64,000 bases of DNA from Schistosoma mansoni. Its lineage: Eukaryota; Platyhelminthes; Trematoda; Strigeidida; Schistosomatidae. The first letter of the stretch is position 1. Every line of letters starts with the position of its first letter. Made by a program: the position numbers and the translations under genes. The notes beneath the pieces are model-generated. The model searched no databases. It had not been told where the DNA came from and saw nothing but the letters and a program-made list of their open reading frames with translations. Positions 22,501-34,830 of this stretch are shown here, piece by piece. Location of the stretch: positions 1,488,001 to 1,552,000 of the forward strand of contig NW_017386026.1 of assembly GCF_000237925.1 (NCBI RefSeq), in the 5' to 3' direction.

Positions 22501-22909
22501 AATTAAGAGGATCATACAAAAATGTATAGGCTGCTGTATTAGATCAGCCAGGCCGATGTCACAACTGATGGGAGACTTGCCACCTACGCGGATAACAACC
22601 GACTTCCCGTTCGCAACGACAGGAGTAGACTATTTAGACTCAATCATGATTAAGGAGGGACGCAAACCTCGAAAGTGTTACGGATGACTGAACAGTAGAG
22701 GATAGAGAGACTCTTCAGAGTGACTGTGTCTAGAGTAAATTGTACCATTGTCACCTCTGAATGTTTTTACGTTAGTCCTCAATCAGCGAAAGTAAGGAAA
22801 GACATGCTGTCTTTGGGGGGCAGTGTTAAGTTTGTCTTACATTGTTCCTAATCGCTCTCCTTCCACTTCTTTGTTTATTGTTTTATACTACTTATTCATA
22901 TTCAGTAAG
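19079..22909 (+). mobile_element. BEL/Pao LTR retrotransposon (fossil), copy 1
   Basis: The element runs from the 5' LTR through an internal region (19597-22823) to the start of a 3' LTR at 22824. A purine-rich tract (TTTGGGGGG) lies just before the 3' LTR. Parts seen, in order: a Gag region with LPKIEVMRFDGSPLEFW and HEQFGKPHDIVEAFL (19650-20450); a Cys-rich nucleocapsid part; a retropepsin-like part with YALLDNGSDSTLM; a Pao-type RNase H region with FVSVSRLELQASVLAVKL; and an integrase zinc-finger part with HHHQADGHMGVYY (22295-22687). It is broken in several places, and the internal region is shorter than usual for the family. Sinbad-like BEL elements of schistosomes are the likely relatives. 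It is old enough to have been copied with the array. Confidence 0.85.
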
Positions 22910-23083
22910 CCCCCAAAAGCCCTGGTACGGCCGAGAGTGGGGAGAGTCTACTCTCCCTCTCGAAATGCTCGCACATGGCCAGCGAATATATAGCCTCTGC
23001 CAGGGAAGTCCTACTCACTGCCTTCTCGTGGCGGGGGTGTTGTTTACGAAAGTGAGGGGACGAAAAGCGAATGTCCGGCGCTT
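22910..23083 (+). mobile_element. Non-LTR retroposon fragment, 5' part, inside the BEL LTR
   Basis: The sequence CCCCCAAAAGCCCTGGTACG begins exactly after ATTCAGTAAG of the BEL LTR. It is GC-richer than its surroundings. It matches, in reverse, 28185-28353. It ends at about 23083, where it joins LINE ORF1 through the shared bases GCTTT. The family is probably an RTE-type or derived short retroposon, to judge by the AAAT-type tail of its other end at 29630-29650. No coding part is seen. Confidence 0.55.
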
Positions 23084-23595
23084 TTTGTTAAGTCGGATAC
23101 ATTGGCATGGATTGTCCTGGAGATTAACTGCCTTTAGTATCGAGTTTCTTACAGTTTTAATGGCAACTTTGTCAGGTATATTATATATAACCACATTATT
23201 TCGAGAGATTATTCGCTTGGTGACTTCACTAGCTATCAAGTCAATAACGGATTCTACTTTGATCCTGTCTTCGAATTCAGAAGTAACTATATCCTTGGAC
23301 AACAGTAGTCGAAGGGGTGACAGTGTCTTTAGTTCAAATTTAAGATCATCATGCTTTAATAAAGAGCCCGCAAGTGACTCCACTTAATTGCTTAAAGACA
23401 GAGGCTAATTCGCTCTTAATAAGATCGATACCATCTGTTCGTGAGTTAGAACTCATTATTAAGTTAGACATGGAGTCATCCAGCAACATGTGTGGAATAA
23501 GTCCACTCCCACTATTATCTGGTGCAACAGGAGTTGCAGAGCATGGGGTATAGGTAAGACCAGAGTTGTTAATATCTGAAGAAATAGGACTTTTT
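23079..23595 (-). mobile_element. CR1 LINE fragment: ORF1 N-terminal part
   Basis: This is the 5' side of the LINE only. The frame 23015-23383 starts MESLAGSLLKHDD and reads to CIRLNKK, then crosses the joint into the retroposon. The 3' four-fifths of the LINE are absent. The fragment continues into module X just as in complete copies, so it arose by rearrangement of an existing unit. Confidence 0.85.
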
Positions 23596-24987
23596 CAAGC
23601 TCGTTTTTGTGTCAGTCAAACCACTTTTCTTCAAGGGTTAACTGAATGTTATTATTGATTTTTAAACTGTGGTTTAACGATATATAAGGACTTTGTAATA
23701 AATACCGTGTGATCGTAACGCAAACTCCAAACGTACCGCAATAGTTCCTTAGCTTTATGTAGTGAGGATACAGACATATCTTCAAGATAACGATAACTGA
23801 ACTCATTTGATACTAGATGAGTGATAATTACAGTGTTTATGCATATCTGATGCAAGGCCATCTATGAGTACACATGAAAACTGTTTGTTTAAACTTCAAT
23901 TAAAGAGTGGTTTGTATTAGATATCGGAACGTTCTGAACTATGGTTTAAGCGCTTTGTGGCGTTAAAAGAATCAATGAATTTTTCGCAACCGCAAATGAA
24001 ATTATTTTCATGCATGGGTTCAATTCAGTTGATAAGACAATGTTTGTCAGACAAGCTGCCTATTATCTGTGGTCACACATGACCTGAAAAATGAGAGAAC
24101 TGATCAATTTTGTTTGTCCCTTCGACATATACATACATAAACACATATTTGTAATATCAGAAACATTCCGAAAGAGTGATCTATTACTGTGAAGTTCCGT
24201 CCATAACTCGTATTAAACTACAATTCACATTCTGTCAACATGACCTTTTTCACATGTTTGATAGCATTTGAAATGGATTGGAGTGAATCTATTTTTGCTG
24301 CAAAACTAACTTACGATTCTTCATAAAAACTTTAATGATTGTCTGAAAGACCAAGACAAACTGCAGTTGTAAATGGTTCAGTGTTGACTCAAAAGTATGT
24401 AAGCTATGAAAAGCTGGAATTCAATATACAAAGCAGGAATCTTATCTCACGAAAACAATTGATGTATGCAACCACCAAATCTTGATTCAAAGAATGCGGA
24501 ACGAGTGTGATGTCGGTGAAGATAACTGTGGTTTAGATCATTCTTAAGACAAAGCTTTGAAGGAAACCATTGACCCTATTCTACACATATCAACAGAAAG
24601 ATCATAGTAGAAAACCTAATCAGTCTTGATGACACCTTTTTAACCATAGTTTGTCAATCATCATTTACTAACGAAATATGGAAGTGTTTAACTAGGTATT
24701 GATAAAATGTTTCGACAGATCACTCTATCAAATTTAGCATTCACACGGAACTCATAGTTGACTACAATGATCACAATATCACTTATGTGCACTACTATTT
24801 ATCTACGAGTTATTATGAGCCTCTCTAATCTTGTCGAATTCTTTACATTGAAGACTATTACATCGACTATTTAGTTATGAATGAGTGCATAAGTGTCTGT
24901 GACAATTCATATACAGATATTAGGTATATCATCGATCGAGATCTTAAGATTTAGCAGTTTTTTACTAAATGTCAAACATTTATCAGG
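23596..24987. other. Module X, copy 3
   Basis: Same block as 6471-7866. No gene is recognised. The two short minus-strand ORFs recur at 23612-23806 and 23652-23861. Confidence 0.6.
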
Positions 24988-27889
24988 TGTTCTTCTGCTT
25001 CCTTCCACTTCTTTGTTTATTGTTTTATACTACTTATTCATATTCAGTAAGAAGTTGTATACTTAACAATTTCCACATTTACATTGTAACGCAAGTTGTA
25101 CTGTAACATTTGGAAACGTTCCCATATACTTATAATGTTTATTGTACTTATCATTGTATTTGTCATTGTAATTACTGTACTTTAATTACTGTAACGGTTA
25201 TCCACAGTTGCGGATTTGTTTAAACACAACAGTTTCCATATTGTTTGCTCTTGGTTCGAGTTTCGATTGTTCATAAACTGTTGTCCGATTTCGACACAGC
25301 CATCGGCTGTCTTTGTACAATGGAAGCCTTTACTATTCCATTCTTGAACGACGCGTTAAACGCCTAGACACCTCACAAGTTGAGGTTTGTAATTAAACTT
25401 TGTGTTTATATAATAATAGAACCGCTTTTGTAGACAAATCGTTGTTTTGGAACTTCGATTTTGCGCGTATCTCAATCGGGTCATTTGGACGCTTTGATAG
25501 ACTTAACAGTTCTCAACTTTGGTCTCATTGGTGTGGATACAGTTCTGAACTTTGGTCCTAATTGGTAAAGATACTTGCTGTAACTAATTTGGTCGGAATC
25601 GAGTCTGGTTCATTCATCCCAACGATGACGAAAACGAGAAGGATGAAGTACAACGATGACAGTTCCCAAGACACAGACAATTCTAATGCTGAAAATATTA
25701 TTCCTTCAGTTTCTAAGGTGAATTCACCTATTTCTTTAAATCTTGCTCTTGATAATGTTTTACTTAACCCCAAAGACAGCTGTTCTGTAAGGGACAACTA
25801 TGTAGAGACTAGATGTAGCATAGAAGACGGAGTTGTTTCTAGGGAAAAGGAAGTAGAAAAGATTGAGTTAGAGATTAGAGAACTTCAACTACGCAAACGA
25901 TTGTCAGAGTTAACCCCGAACTCTTTAAGCCAAGTGAGAAAAGCAAGAGAGATCAACGAGTCATTGGGGTCTCGATCTGGGGACGTAACACCAGCAGCCT
26001 CGTTAAGGCGCCAATACACTACTGCACATTTGAGCGAAGCGGTGCAACTCAAAGCACAAGCGGATAGTATCAAGTCACTAGTTATGACAGCCAGTTTACC
26101 TAAGATAGAGGTTATGAAATTTGATGGAAGTCCTTTGAAATTTTGGACGTTCATAAAGGGATTCAAGGCTAACATTGCCGACAGAGTAGAGGATGATACT
26201 CAGAAATTAATGTACCTGATACATTATTGTGAAGGCGCAGCTAAGGACGCTATCGAGCACTGTGTTTTATTACCAGAAAGAGGTTATACCAAAGCTATTA
26301 GCATTTTACACGAACAGTTTGGCAAACCACATGACATAGTAGAAGCGTTCTTAACATAATTGTTAAATGGAACGCCACTAAATCAAGACGATGTATCGGG
26401 ACTACGGAAATTAACAAGACTCATGACTAACTGTAAGATAGCCTTGACACAGATGGGCAGAAATGCCGATCTGAATTGAACAACCGGTCCGCTTCTATTA
26501 GAGCTACGATCCATACATGGTTGAGTAAAGGAAAAGTTCATTGTGTAATTTGCTGTGATACCCACGAAGTCGTATCTTGCCCACAACTGCTAGCAGTAAG
26601 ACACAACGAAAGGCTAGAATTACTGAAGAAGTTTAAACTTTGCTTTAATTGCTTAAAACCCAATCATCGAGCAAAAGACTGTCGGCAATCCGTGTTGTGT
26701 GAAATTGATGGCTGCAAGCGACGTCATCATAGAATTCTTCACAACGCAGAACCTGATGCTAAACAAACATGCTGTAATTCTACTTATTCTGCTGGAACGT
26801 ATTTAGGATTTGTGCCAGTCAGGTTACATGGTCCCACAGGACATGTGGATACCTATGCATTATTGGATAATGATTCAGACTCGACACTAATGCTTAGTGA
26901 TGTGGCAAAGCAGGTAGGAATTTCAGGTACAGTGACAAGATTGAACATATCTTCTGCAATTGGAGCGTCATCTCAGAACTCTGAACTTATTAATTTCGAA
27001 ATCGAATCTTTAGACAAGACTAATCGAATCAAAATCGAAGGTGCATATGCTATAAACAACCTACCTATTAAAAGGGCAGAAATCCCACCAACGGACTTCC
27101 AAGAAAGATGGAAACACTTGAAAGGTGTACAGCTACCCACCATAGCTTGTGACAAGGTTGGTTTGTTACTTGGTGTTGACGTTCCAGAGGCCCACTGGGT
27201 TATCGATCAGCGTATCGGGAAACCTAAACAACCCTACGCATCACTAACTATGTTAGGATGGGCTTTATTTGGACCGACAGGTCAACTTGATAAAACTTCA
27301 GCCTTCATAAACTGTTTAGAAGCAAAAGGTTCCGTCGAGGAGGCTATTCTCAAATTAGTTGAACATGAATTTTCTGAAAATAAGTACTCTGATAAAGTTG
27401 CCATGTCCCTATGTGATAAGACCATTATAGAAATTACTGACAAACAAACAGTATTGCTTGATAGACATTATCAAGTGCCGATGCCCTGGAAAGTGGATTG
27501 GGACTCACTTCCAAGGAGTAGATGTAGTTTCATCATAAGCAAGTCTAGAATAGCACCCCTGAAATTTGTCAGTGTTTCTCGTCTTGAACTACAAGCCTCA
27601 GTAATGGCAGTGAAGTTGATGAGGCAAATAGTAGAAGAAATAAAGCTAAAGGACATGACTGAAATCTACTTCTGGACTGATTTTATAATAGAATTAAATT
27701 ACATACTTAATACGACGTCACGTTTCAAGTATGTAGCATCATCCATCAATCCTGCTGATCTAGCTTCCAGAGGAATGTGTAAGTATGACCCTAACCGTAT
27801 TAAAGCTTGGCCTTCATGTCGCGAGTTCCTAACGACTGAGAAAGATAAGTGGCCTGAGTATAGACGAGAAGAAATATTAAAACTCCCAG
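24988..27889 (+). mobile_element. BEL/Pao LTR retrotransposon (fossil), copy 2, left part
   Basis: The LTR lies at 24988-25508. Gag (25562-26359) follows, and then a region with the zinc knuckle CFNCLKPNHRAKDC, a retropepsin-like segment and the Pao RNase H region (26476-27889). It is nearly identical to copy 1. It is broken, and its right part is replaced by a rearranged segment that begins at 27890. Confidence 0.85.
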
Positions 27890-28353
27890 TACATATGCGC
27901 CACACTATTTGTGTGTGTGGGCTGTGATACTGCCCGGGTGCCCAAACCGAAGCAGGTGGTTTTCTTAGGGGGCCACACCCCGAGCCTTTGATCAAAAGGT
28001 CTGATCCACAAGGCAATGGAGCATCGTGAGGAGATGCAGTCCCATGGTAGCCGTTGACCAATGACAGGTTCGTCCGTCATTCGTTCCATCAGGATACTGG
28101 AGCCCATGTGCACCATTGGTTTGGAATCAGGGTTTTCCAACTCCCCTAGGTGCACCCTCCGTGTCCACCAACCCGGTTAAAGCGCCGGACATTCGCTTCT
28201 CGTCCTCTCACTTTCGTAAACAACACCCCCGCCACGAGAAGGCAGTGAGTAGGACTTCCCTGGCAGAGGCTATATATTCGCTGGCCATGTGCGAGCATTT
28301 CGAGAGGGAGAGTAGACTCTCCCCACTCTCGGCCGTACCAGGGCATTTGGGGG
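27890..28353 (-). mobile_element. Non-LTR retroposon fragment, inverted
   Basis: Read on the minus strand, this starts CCCCCAAATGCCCTGGTACG next to the BEL LTR, as at 22910. It continues much further, through GGGTGCACCTAGGGGAG to TGTGTGGGCTGTGATACTGC (plus strand). It lacks a long frame and looks like the 5' untranslated part of a non-LTR element or a short non-autonomous derivative. It is in the opposite orientation to 22910 and 29493 because the whole block 27890-29492 is inverted. Confidence 0.5.
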
Positions 28354-29475
28354 CTTACTGAATATGAATAAGTAGTATAAAACAATAAACAAAGAAGTGG
28401 AAGGAGAGCGATTAGGAACAATGTAAGACAAACTTAACACTGCCCCCCAAAGACAGCATGTCTTTCCTTACTTTCGCTGATTGAGGACTAACGTAAAAAC
28501 ATTCAGAGGTGACAATGGTACAATTTACTCTAGACACAGTCACTCTGAAGAGTCTCTCTATCCTCTACTGTTCAGTCATCCGTAACACTTTCGAGGTTTG
28601 CGTCCCTCCTTAATCATGATTGAGTCTAAATAGTCTACTCCTGTCGTTGCGAACGGGAAGTCGGTTGTTATCCGCGTAGGTGGCAAGTCTCCCATCAGTT
28701 GTGACATCGGCCTGGCTGATCTAATACAGCAGCCTATACATTTTTGTATGATCCTCTTAATTGCAGTAGTTCCCTTTAAGATCCAAAACCCTTTGCGCAA
28801 GGAGGCTAGTGTGTAGTACACCCCCATGTGTCCGTCAGCTTGATGGTGGTGACGAATGATAAGCTCCGTTATAGGGTGTTTGCTAGGTAGAATAATCGGA
28901 TGTTTTTGCTCTAACGGGAGATCACTACAGTTCAAACGTCCTCCTACGCGAATCAGGTTGTCAATCAAGATTGGACGTAACTTATCAATAACATGAATTT
29001 TGGACAGGATGTTATCAGAATGCTTGTATCGTTTAATCCATTGTCTAATTTCCTCAAAGTCTTGCGCTTTTATGTATTTTAATGAGTCTCGGCATTATCC
29101 AATTCGTTAGGCGTAAAGGGTCCCCTTACGATCATTTTATTGTAGAGGTGACATTTGAATCTGATGAGTCAAGCTGTGCCTTGTTTGAATTTAATCCATG
29201 ACGAAAAATGGGATATAAATTTATCAAGGGGAAAAACTGTAGTCATGGTGTCCAAGGTTGTGGCGTTCTTTAACTCTAGCTTGACTGGGAGTTTTAATAT
29301 TTCTTCTCGTCTATACTCAGGCCACTTATCTTTCTCAGTCGTTAGGAATTCGCGACCTGAAGGCCAAGCTTTAATACGGTTAGGGTCATACTTACACATT
29401 CCTCTGGAAGCTAGATCAGCAGGATTGATGGATGATGCTACATACTTGAAACGTGACGTCGTATTAAGTATGTAA
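28354..29475 (-). mobile_element. BEL/Pao fragment (fossil), inverted
   Basis: The minus strand carries the right part of the BEL element: RNase H-side sequence (29169-29399), the integrase zinc-finger part (28576-28968), the purine tract and the first 86 bases of the 3' LTR (28354-28439). It corresponds to 21793-22909 of copy 1, reversed. It is a broken fragment. Confidence 0.85.
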
Positions 29476-29492
29476 TAGTATTAAATTATATA

Positions 29493-29650
29493 CTGGAAAA
29501 CCCTGATTCCAAACCAATGGTGCACATGGGCTCCAGTATCCTGATGGAACGAATGGCGGACGAACCTGTCATTGGTCAACGGCTACCATGGGACTGCATC
29601 TCCTCATGCCCTTTTGTACCAATATATATGTGTTTAAATAAATAAATAAA
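29493..29650 (+). mobile_element. Non-LTR retroposon, 3' end with AAAT tail
   Basis: It begins TGGAAAACCCTGATTCC and repeats, in plus orientation, part of 28020-28145. It ends in TTTAAATAAATAAATAAA. It is followed at 29651-29660 by ATTCAGTAAG, the same ten bases that precede the element's 5' end at 22900-22909. These are target-site duplications of one insertion into the BEL LTR. Confidence 0.65.
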
Positions 29651-30115
29651 ATTCAGTAAGCAGTTGTATACTTAACAATTTTCACATTTACATTGTAACG
29701 CAAGTTGTACTGTAACATTCGGAAACGTTCCCATATACTTATAATGTTTATTGTACTTATCATTGTATTTGTCATTGTAATTACTGTACTTTAATTACTG
29801 TAACGGTTATCCACAGTTGCGGATTTGTTTAAACACAACAGTTTCCATATTGTTTGCTCTTGGTTCGAGTTTCGATTGTTCATAAACTGTTGTCCGATTT
29901 CGACACAGCCATCGGCTGTCTTGGAACTTCGATTTTGCGCGTATTCCATTCTTGAACGACGCGTTAAACGCCTAGACACCTCACAAGTTGAGGTTTGTAA
30001 TTAAACTTTTGTTCATAAACTGTTGTCCGATTTCGACACAGCCATCGGCTGTCTTGGAACTTCGATTTTGCGCGTATCTCAATCGGGTCATTTGGACGCT
30101 TTGATAGAATTAACA
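29651..30115 (+). mobile_element. BEL LTR remainder (fossil), rearranged
   Basis: This is the right part of the BEL LTR, ending in TTAACA and followed by module S as in the solo copies. It contains an internal duplication: GTTGTCCGATTTCGACACAG occurs at about 29888 and again at about 30020. Confidence 0.75.
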
Positions 30116-30285
30116 CTAACCTAAAATTCAGTGGTCCGCAAATGTGTTTTTCATCAAAAACGCGTTGACTTCAGTTTGAACTGGAAGTAATCGAAATCAT
30201 GGTCACTCATCAATTTGCCATAATAATGACGATTTAGGATGATAATGATGATTATGATAAAGTATATGAGACTGATGAATATTAT
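30116..30285. other. Module S stub
   Basis: Only the first 170 bases of module S are present, up to GATGAATATTAT. The sequence then jumps into LINE ORF1. Confidence 0.65.
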
Positions 30286-30870
30286 ATCACACTGCATTGG
30301 TATATCAGTACACTGAATAACATGAGATAGATTAGCTGTACCAGTGGGTTCAGCTTCTGGCGCGATCACATTTGTTGTGACCTCAACAATGTTATTTTCG
30401 TTCATGGTACGCTTTTGTGTTAGTCTTTGATTGGTGGTTTTGTCTGAGACTATACGAGCGTTTTTAAACTTCGTATGCGCACAGACTAGCTGTTCAGATT
30501 CTTTCAAACGTTCCGCTAATAAATGGGAATCAAATCTAAACACGATAGGGCACGGGTATTTTTGATGCTTTTTGTTAAGTCGGATACATTGGCATGGATT
30601 GTCCTGGAGATTAACTGCCTTTAGTATCGAGTTTCTTACAGTTTTAATGGCAACTTTGTCAGGTATATTATATATAACCACATTATTTCGAGAGATTATT
30701 CGCTTGGTGACTTCACTAGCTATCAAGTCAATAACGGATTCTACTTTGATCCTGTCTTCGAATTCAGAAGTAACTATATCCTTGGACAACAGTAGTCGAA
30801 GGGGTGACAGTGTCTTTAGTTCAAATTTAAGATCATCATGCTTTAATAAAGAGCCCGCAAGTGACTCCAC
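30154..30870 (-). pseudogene. Chimeric ORF: LINE ORF1 N-terminus fused to module S sequence
   Basis: A 238-codon frame. The first about 195 residues are LINE ORF1 (MESLAGSLLKHDD to TDIPMQC). The remainder (IIFISLIYFIIIIIIILNRH and on) is read from the antisense of the GAT-rich module S stub and would form a hydrophobic, membrane-like segment. It is a by-product of the joint at about 30286, and nothing suggests that it is used. Confidence 0.6.
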
Positions 30871-31080
30871 TTAATTACTTAAAGACAGAGGCTAATTCGC
30901 TCTTAATAAGATCGATACCATCTGTTCGTGAGTTAGAACTCATTATTAAGTTAGACATGCAGTCATCCAGCAACATGTGTGGAATAAGTCCACTCCCACT
31001 ATTATCTGGTGCAACAGGAGTTGCAGAGCATGGGGTATAGGTAAGACCAGAGTTGTCAATATCTGAAGAAATAGGACTTT
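30286..31080 (-). mobile_element. CR1 LINE fragment: ORF1 N-terminal half
   Basis: LINE sequence from CACTGCATTGGTATATCAG rightwards to the module X side. It is longer than the fragment at 23079 but has the same right flank. Endonuclease and RT are absent. Confidence 0.85.
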
Positions 31081-32471
31081 TTCAAGCTCGTTTTTGTGTC
31101 AGTCAAACCACTTTTCTTCAAGGGTTAACTGAATGTTATTATTGATTTTTAAACTGTGGTTTAACGATATATAAGGACTTTGTAATAAATACCGTGTGAT
31201 CGTAACGCAAACTCCAAACGTACCGCAATAGTTCCTTAGCTTTATGTAGTGAGGATACAGACATATCTTCAAGATAACGATAACTGAACTCATTTGATAC
31301 TAGATGAGTGATAATTACAGTGTTTATGCATATCTGATGCAAGGCCATCTATGAGTACACATGAAAACTGTTTGTTTAAACTTCAATTAAAGAGTGGTTT
31401 GTATTAGATATCGGAACGTTCTGAACTATGGTTTAAGCGCTTTGTGGCGTTAAAAGAATCAATGAATTTTTCGCAACCGCAAATGAAATTATTTTCATGC
31501 ATGGGTTCAATTCAGTTGATAAGACAATGTTTGTCAGACAAGTTGCCTATTATCTGTGGTCACACATGACCTGAAAAATGAGAGAACTGATCAATTTTGT
31601 TTGTCCCTTCGACATATACATACATAAACACATATTTGTAATATCAGAAACATTCCGAAAGAGTGATCTATTACTGTGAAGTTCCGTCCATAACTCGTAT
31701 TAAACTACAATTCACATTCTGTCAACATGACCTTTTTCACATGTTTGATAGCATTTGAAATGGATTGGAGTGAATCTATTTTTGCTGCAAAACTAACGAT
31801 TCTTCATAAAAAACTTTAATGATTGTCTGAAAGACCAAGACAAACTGCAGTTGTAAATGGTTCAGTGTTGACTCAAAAGTATGTAAGCTATGAAAAGCTG
31901 GAATTCAATATACAAAGCAGGAATCTTATCTCACGAAAACAATTGATGTATGCAACCACCAAATCTTGATTCAAAGAATGCGGAACGAGTGTGATGTCGG
32001 TGAAGATAACTGTGGTTTAGATCATTCTTAAGACAAAGCTTTGAAGGAAACCATTGACCCTATTCTACACATATCAACAAAAAGATCATAGTAGAAAACC
32101 TAATCAGTCTTGATGACACCTTTTTAACCATAGTTTGTCAATCATCATTTACTAACGAAATATGGAAGTGTTTAACTAGGTATTGATAAAATGTTTCGAC
32201 AGATCACTCTATCAAATTTAGCATTCACACGGAACTCATAGTTGACTACAATGATCACAATATCACTTATGTGCACTACTATTTATCTACGAGTTATTAT
32301 GAGCCTCTCTAATCTTGTCGAATTCTTTACATTGAAGACTATTACATCGACTATTTAGTTATGAATGAGTGGATAAGTGTCTGTGACAATTCATATACAG
32401 ATATTAGGTATATCATCGATCGAGATCTTAAGATTTAGCAGTTTTTTACTAAATGTCAAACATTTATCAGG
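31081..32471. other. Module X, copy 4
   Basis: Same block as 6471-7866. No gene is recognised. The short minus-strand ORFs recur at 31099-31293 and 31139-31348. Confidence 0.6.
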
Positions 32472-32992
32472 TGTTCTTCTGCTTCCTTCCACTTCTTTGT
32501 TTATTGTTTTATACTACTTATTCATATTCAGTAAGAAGTTGTATACTTAACAATTTCCACATTTACATTGTAACGCAAGTTGTACTGTAACATTCGGAAA
32601 CGTTCCCATATACTTATAATGTTTATTGTACTTATCATTGTATTTGTCATTGTAATTACTGTACTTTAATTACTGTAACGGTTATCCACAGTTGCGGATT
32701 TGTTTAAACACAACAGTTTCCATATTGTTTGCTCTTGGTTCGAGTTTCGATTGTTCATAAACTGTTGTCCGATTTCGACACAGCCATCGGCTGTCTTTGT
32801 ACTATGGAAGCCTTTACTATTCCATTCTTGAACGACGCGTTAAACGCCTAGACACCTCACAAGTTGAGGTTTGTAATTAAACTTTGTGTTTATATAATAA
32901 TAGAACCGCTTTTGTAGACAAATCGTTGTTTTGGAACTTCGATTTTGCGCGTATCTCAATCGGGTCATTTGGACGCTTTGATAGAATTAACA
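32472..32992 (+). mobile_element. BEL/Pao solo LTR (fossil), copy 2
   Basis: A 521-bp LTR with module X before it and module S after it, in the same position as 7867-8387. Confidence 0.75.
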
Positions 32993-33766
32993 CTAACCTA
33001 AAATTCAGTGGTCCGCAAATGTGTTTTTCATCAAAAACGCGTTGACTTCAGCTTGAACTGGAAGTAATCGAAATCATGGTCACTCATCAATTTGCCATAA
33101 TAATGACGATTTAGAATGATAATGACGATTTAGGATGATAATGATGATTATGATAAAGTATATGAGACTGATGAATATTATCATTGTGAATGATGATGTT
33201 AATAATAATAATTGTATTATTTATGATAATAATTTGTTTAATCTAACTAATCGTTTCAATGCGATTTGATAATAATTCTTATTTTTATTTTCTATCAATT
33301 CTCCTTTGATTGGTATAGGATGATGGTATTCAAAGAAGGAGAATACTAGAATGGAACAATGAAGAAGAATGTGATTTTGATTGTGTACAAATTTGATTTT
33401 ACATTGTATAATATAATCTTAAAATAATGCACATTTGTGTTTTCATTGTGTTAATCGGTAGATAGTGAATGTGGGCAGCTTAGAGCGTACTAGTTAAAGT
33501 CTGACCACTGTGTAAGTTCAGTGAAGTGTACGAGTTGCTCGGTTGTGTAGCTGTGGTAATTGTACTAATTGATGATTCCTTCGTACGTGATTGCGCTCTG
33601 ATCACGAATTGCGAATATAATACGTTCATTTGTGCTCACCTAGTTCTGACTTCATGGTCGGTTAATTGCTAATGTGAATATTCTCAACTTACAAGCAAAA
33701 TTAATTCACAAACATATACATTCATTCCGAGAAATTAAAATAGTATGTAGTAACTATGGTGCAGTG

Positions 33767-34110
33767 AATGAGCTTGATTTCCAGTCAAGTCTATTTCCGG
33801 AAACGAGATGAGTTATCCACTACTCCCGATGGTATTTTGTAGTCAAGTGATTGCGTTGTTATTCTTCATCCATTACGTAAATCTGTCCTTCAAGATCTTC
33901 ATAGTGGACATTTGTTGGTTGAGAATATGAAATTGCTAACAAGGCTCACGTGTTCGTGGTCGGAAATAAATCCAGATATATATGGTAGAGAAAACAATTG
34001 TGGAAGATGTCATAAGTCGGAGAGTCGTACTTCGAAGTGTACTCCATGACAAGTATCGTCTGAGTACTGGGGAAGAATTCATGCAGACTATTGTGGTTTA
34101 TTTATTATTG
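33767..34110 (+). mobile_element. Integrase zinc-finger relic (fossil), copy 2
   Basis: The same Ty3/Gypsy-type zinc-finger relic as at 9166, within module S. It is broken. Confidence 0.45.
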
Positions 34111-34787
34111 TGGTTTAATTTGTAGGTGGATTACATGTATAATATAGTAGTGGTGTTCCAGTGTCTGCTAGGGATCCCACAAATTTCCAACATCAAGTGA
34201 GTTCAAATGTGATTTAATTGTATATGAGAAAACCAATGCTTTTCTGTGTGTTAATAACAGTAGTAATAACAATAACAATAATGATAGCATTCTCAAGTTA
34301 GGAAGCTCTGTTGAATACCTTGTCAAGACCACCGAAGTTGAGCATCAGGAGTGGGTAACAGACACAAACTGTCATGGCTTCTCCTTAGATATATTGTTCT
34401 GCAAAAAACAATCGTTCACCTGAATAAAACTCACATTCATGGTGTTCAACACAGCACGAACTGCAAAGTGTCAGTTCAGACAAATGGAAAACTGACCAAT
34501 CCATATGGTTGAACCAGTAGGGAATACATTAAGCAATCAATAACTGATTAGTTAGAGATCAATCAGTGAAATACACTAAGAGAATTGTGCAACTCACTTC
34601 TAGTTACTCGTAAGTAGTGTGTGTAGATGTCATACACAAATCTCTCAAATTGTAGTCCTTCATACAAATCGTTCACATTCACAAATAAATCATGCACAAA
34701 CTAACTATACATTCGTACATCTGTCTTTCATTATTTGACTCAGTTTACTATAGATACTCTCCATTGATTCTTCAATTTCATTCGAAT

Positions 34788-34830
34788 TATTATTATTATT
34801 ATTATTAGTAGTAGTAGTAGTAGTAGTATT
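34788..34830. repeat. (ATT)n / (TAG)n microsatellite
   Basis: It corresponds to 10181-10246, with different repeat numbers. Confidence 0.85.

Noticed and set aside
22842-23387. 181-codon plus-strand ORF starting MFLIALLPLLCLLFYTTYS, which looks like a signal peptide
   Set aside because: It is read through the BEL LTR start, the retroposon and the antisense of LINE ORF1, so it is a chance frame across three joined elements.
29155-29475. 106-codon plus-strand ORF
   Set aside because: It is the antisense of the inverted BEL fragment, and the same shadow appears at 21788-22108.
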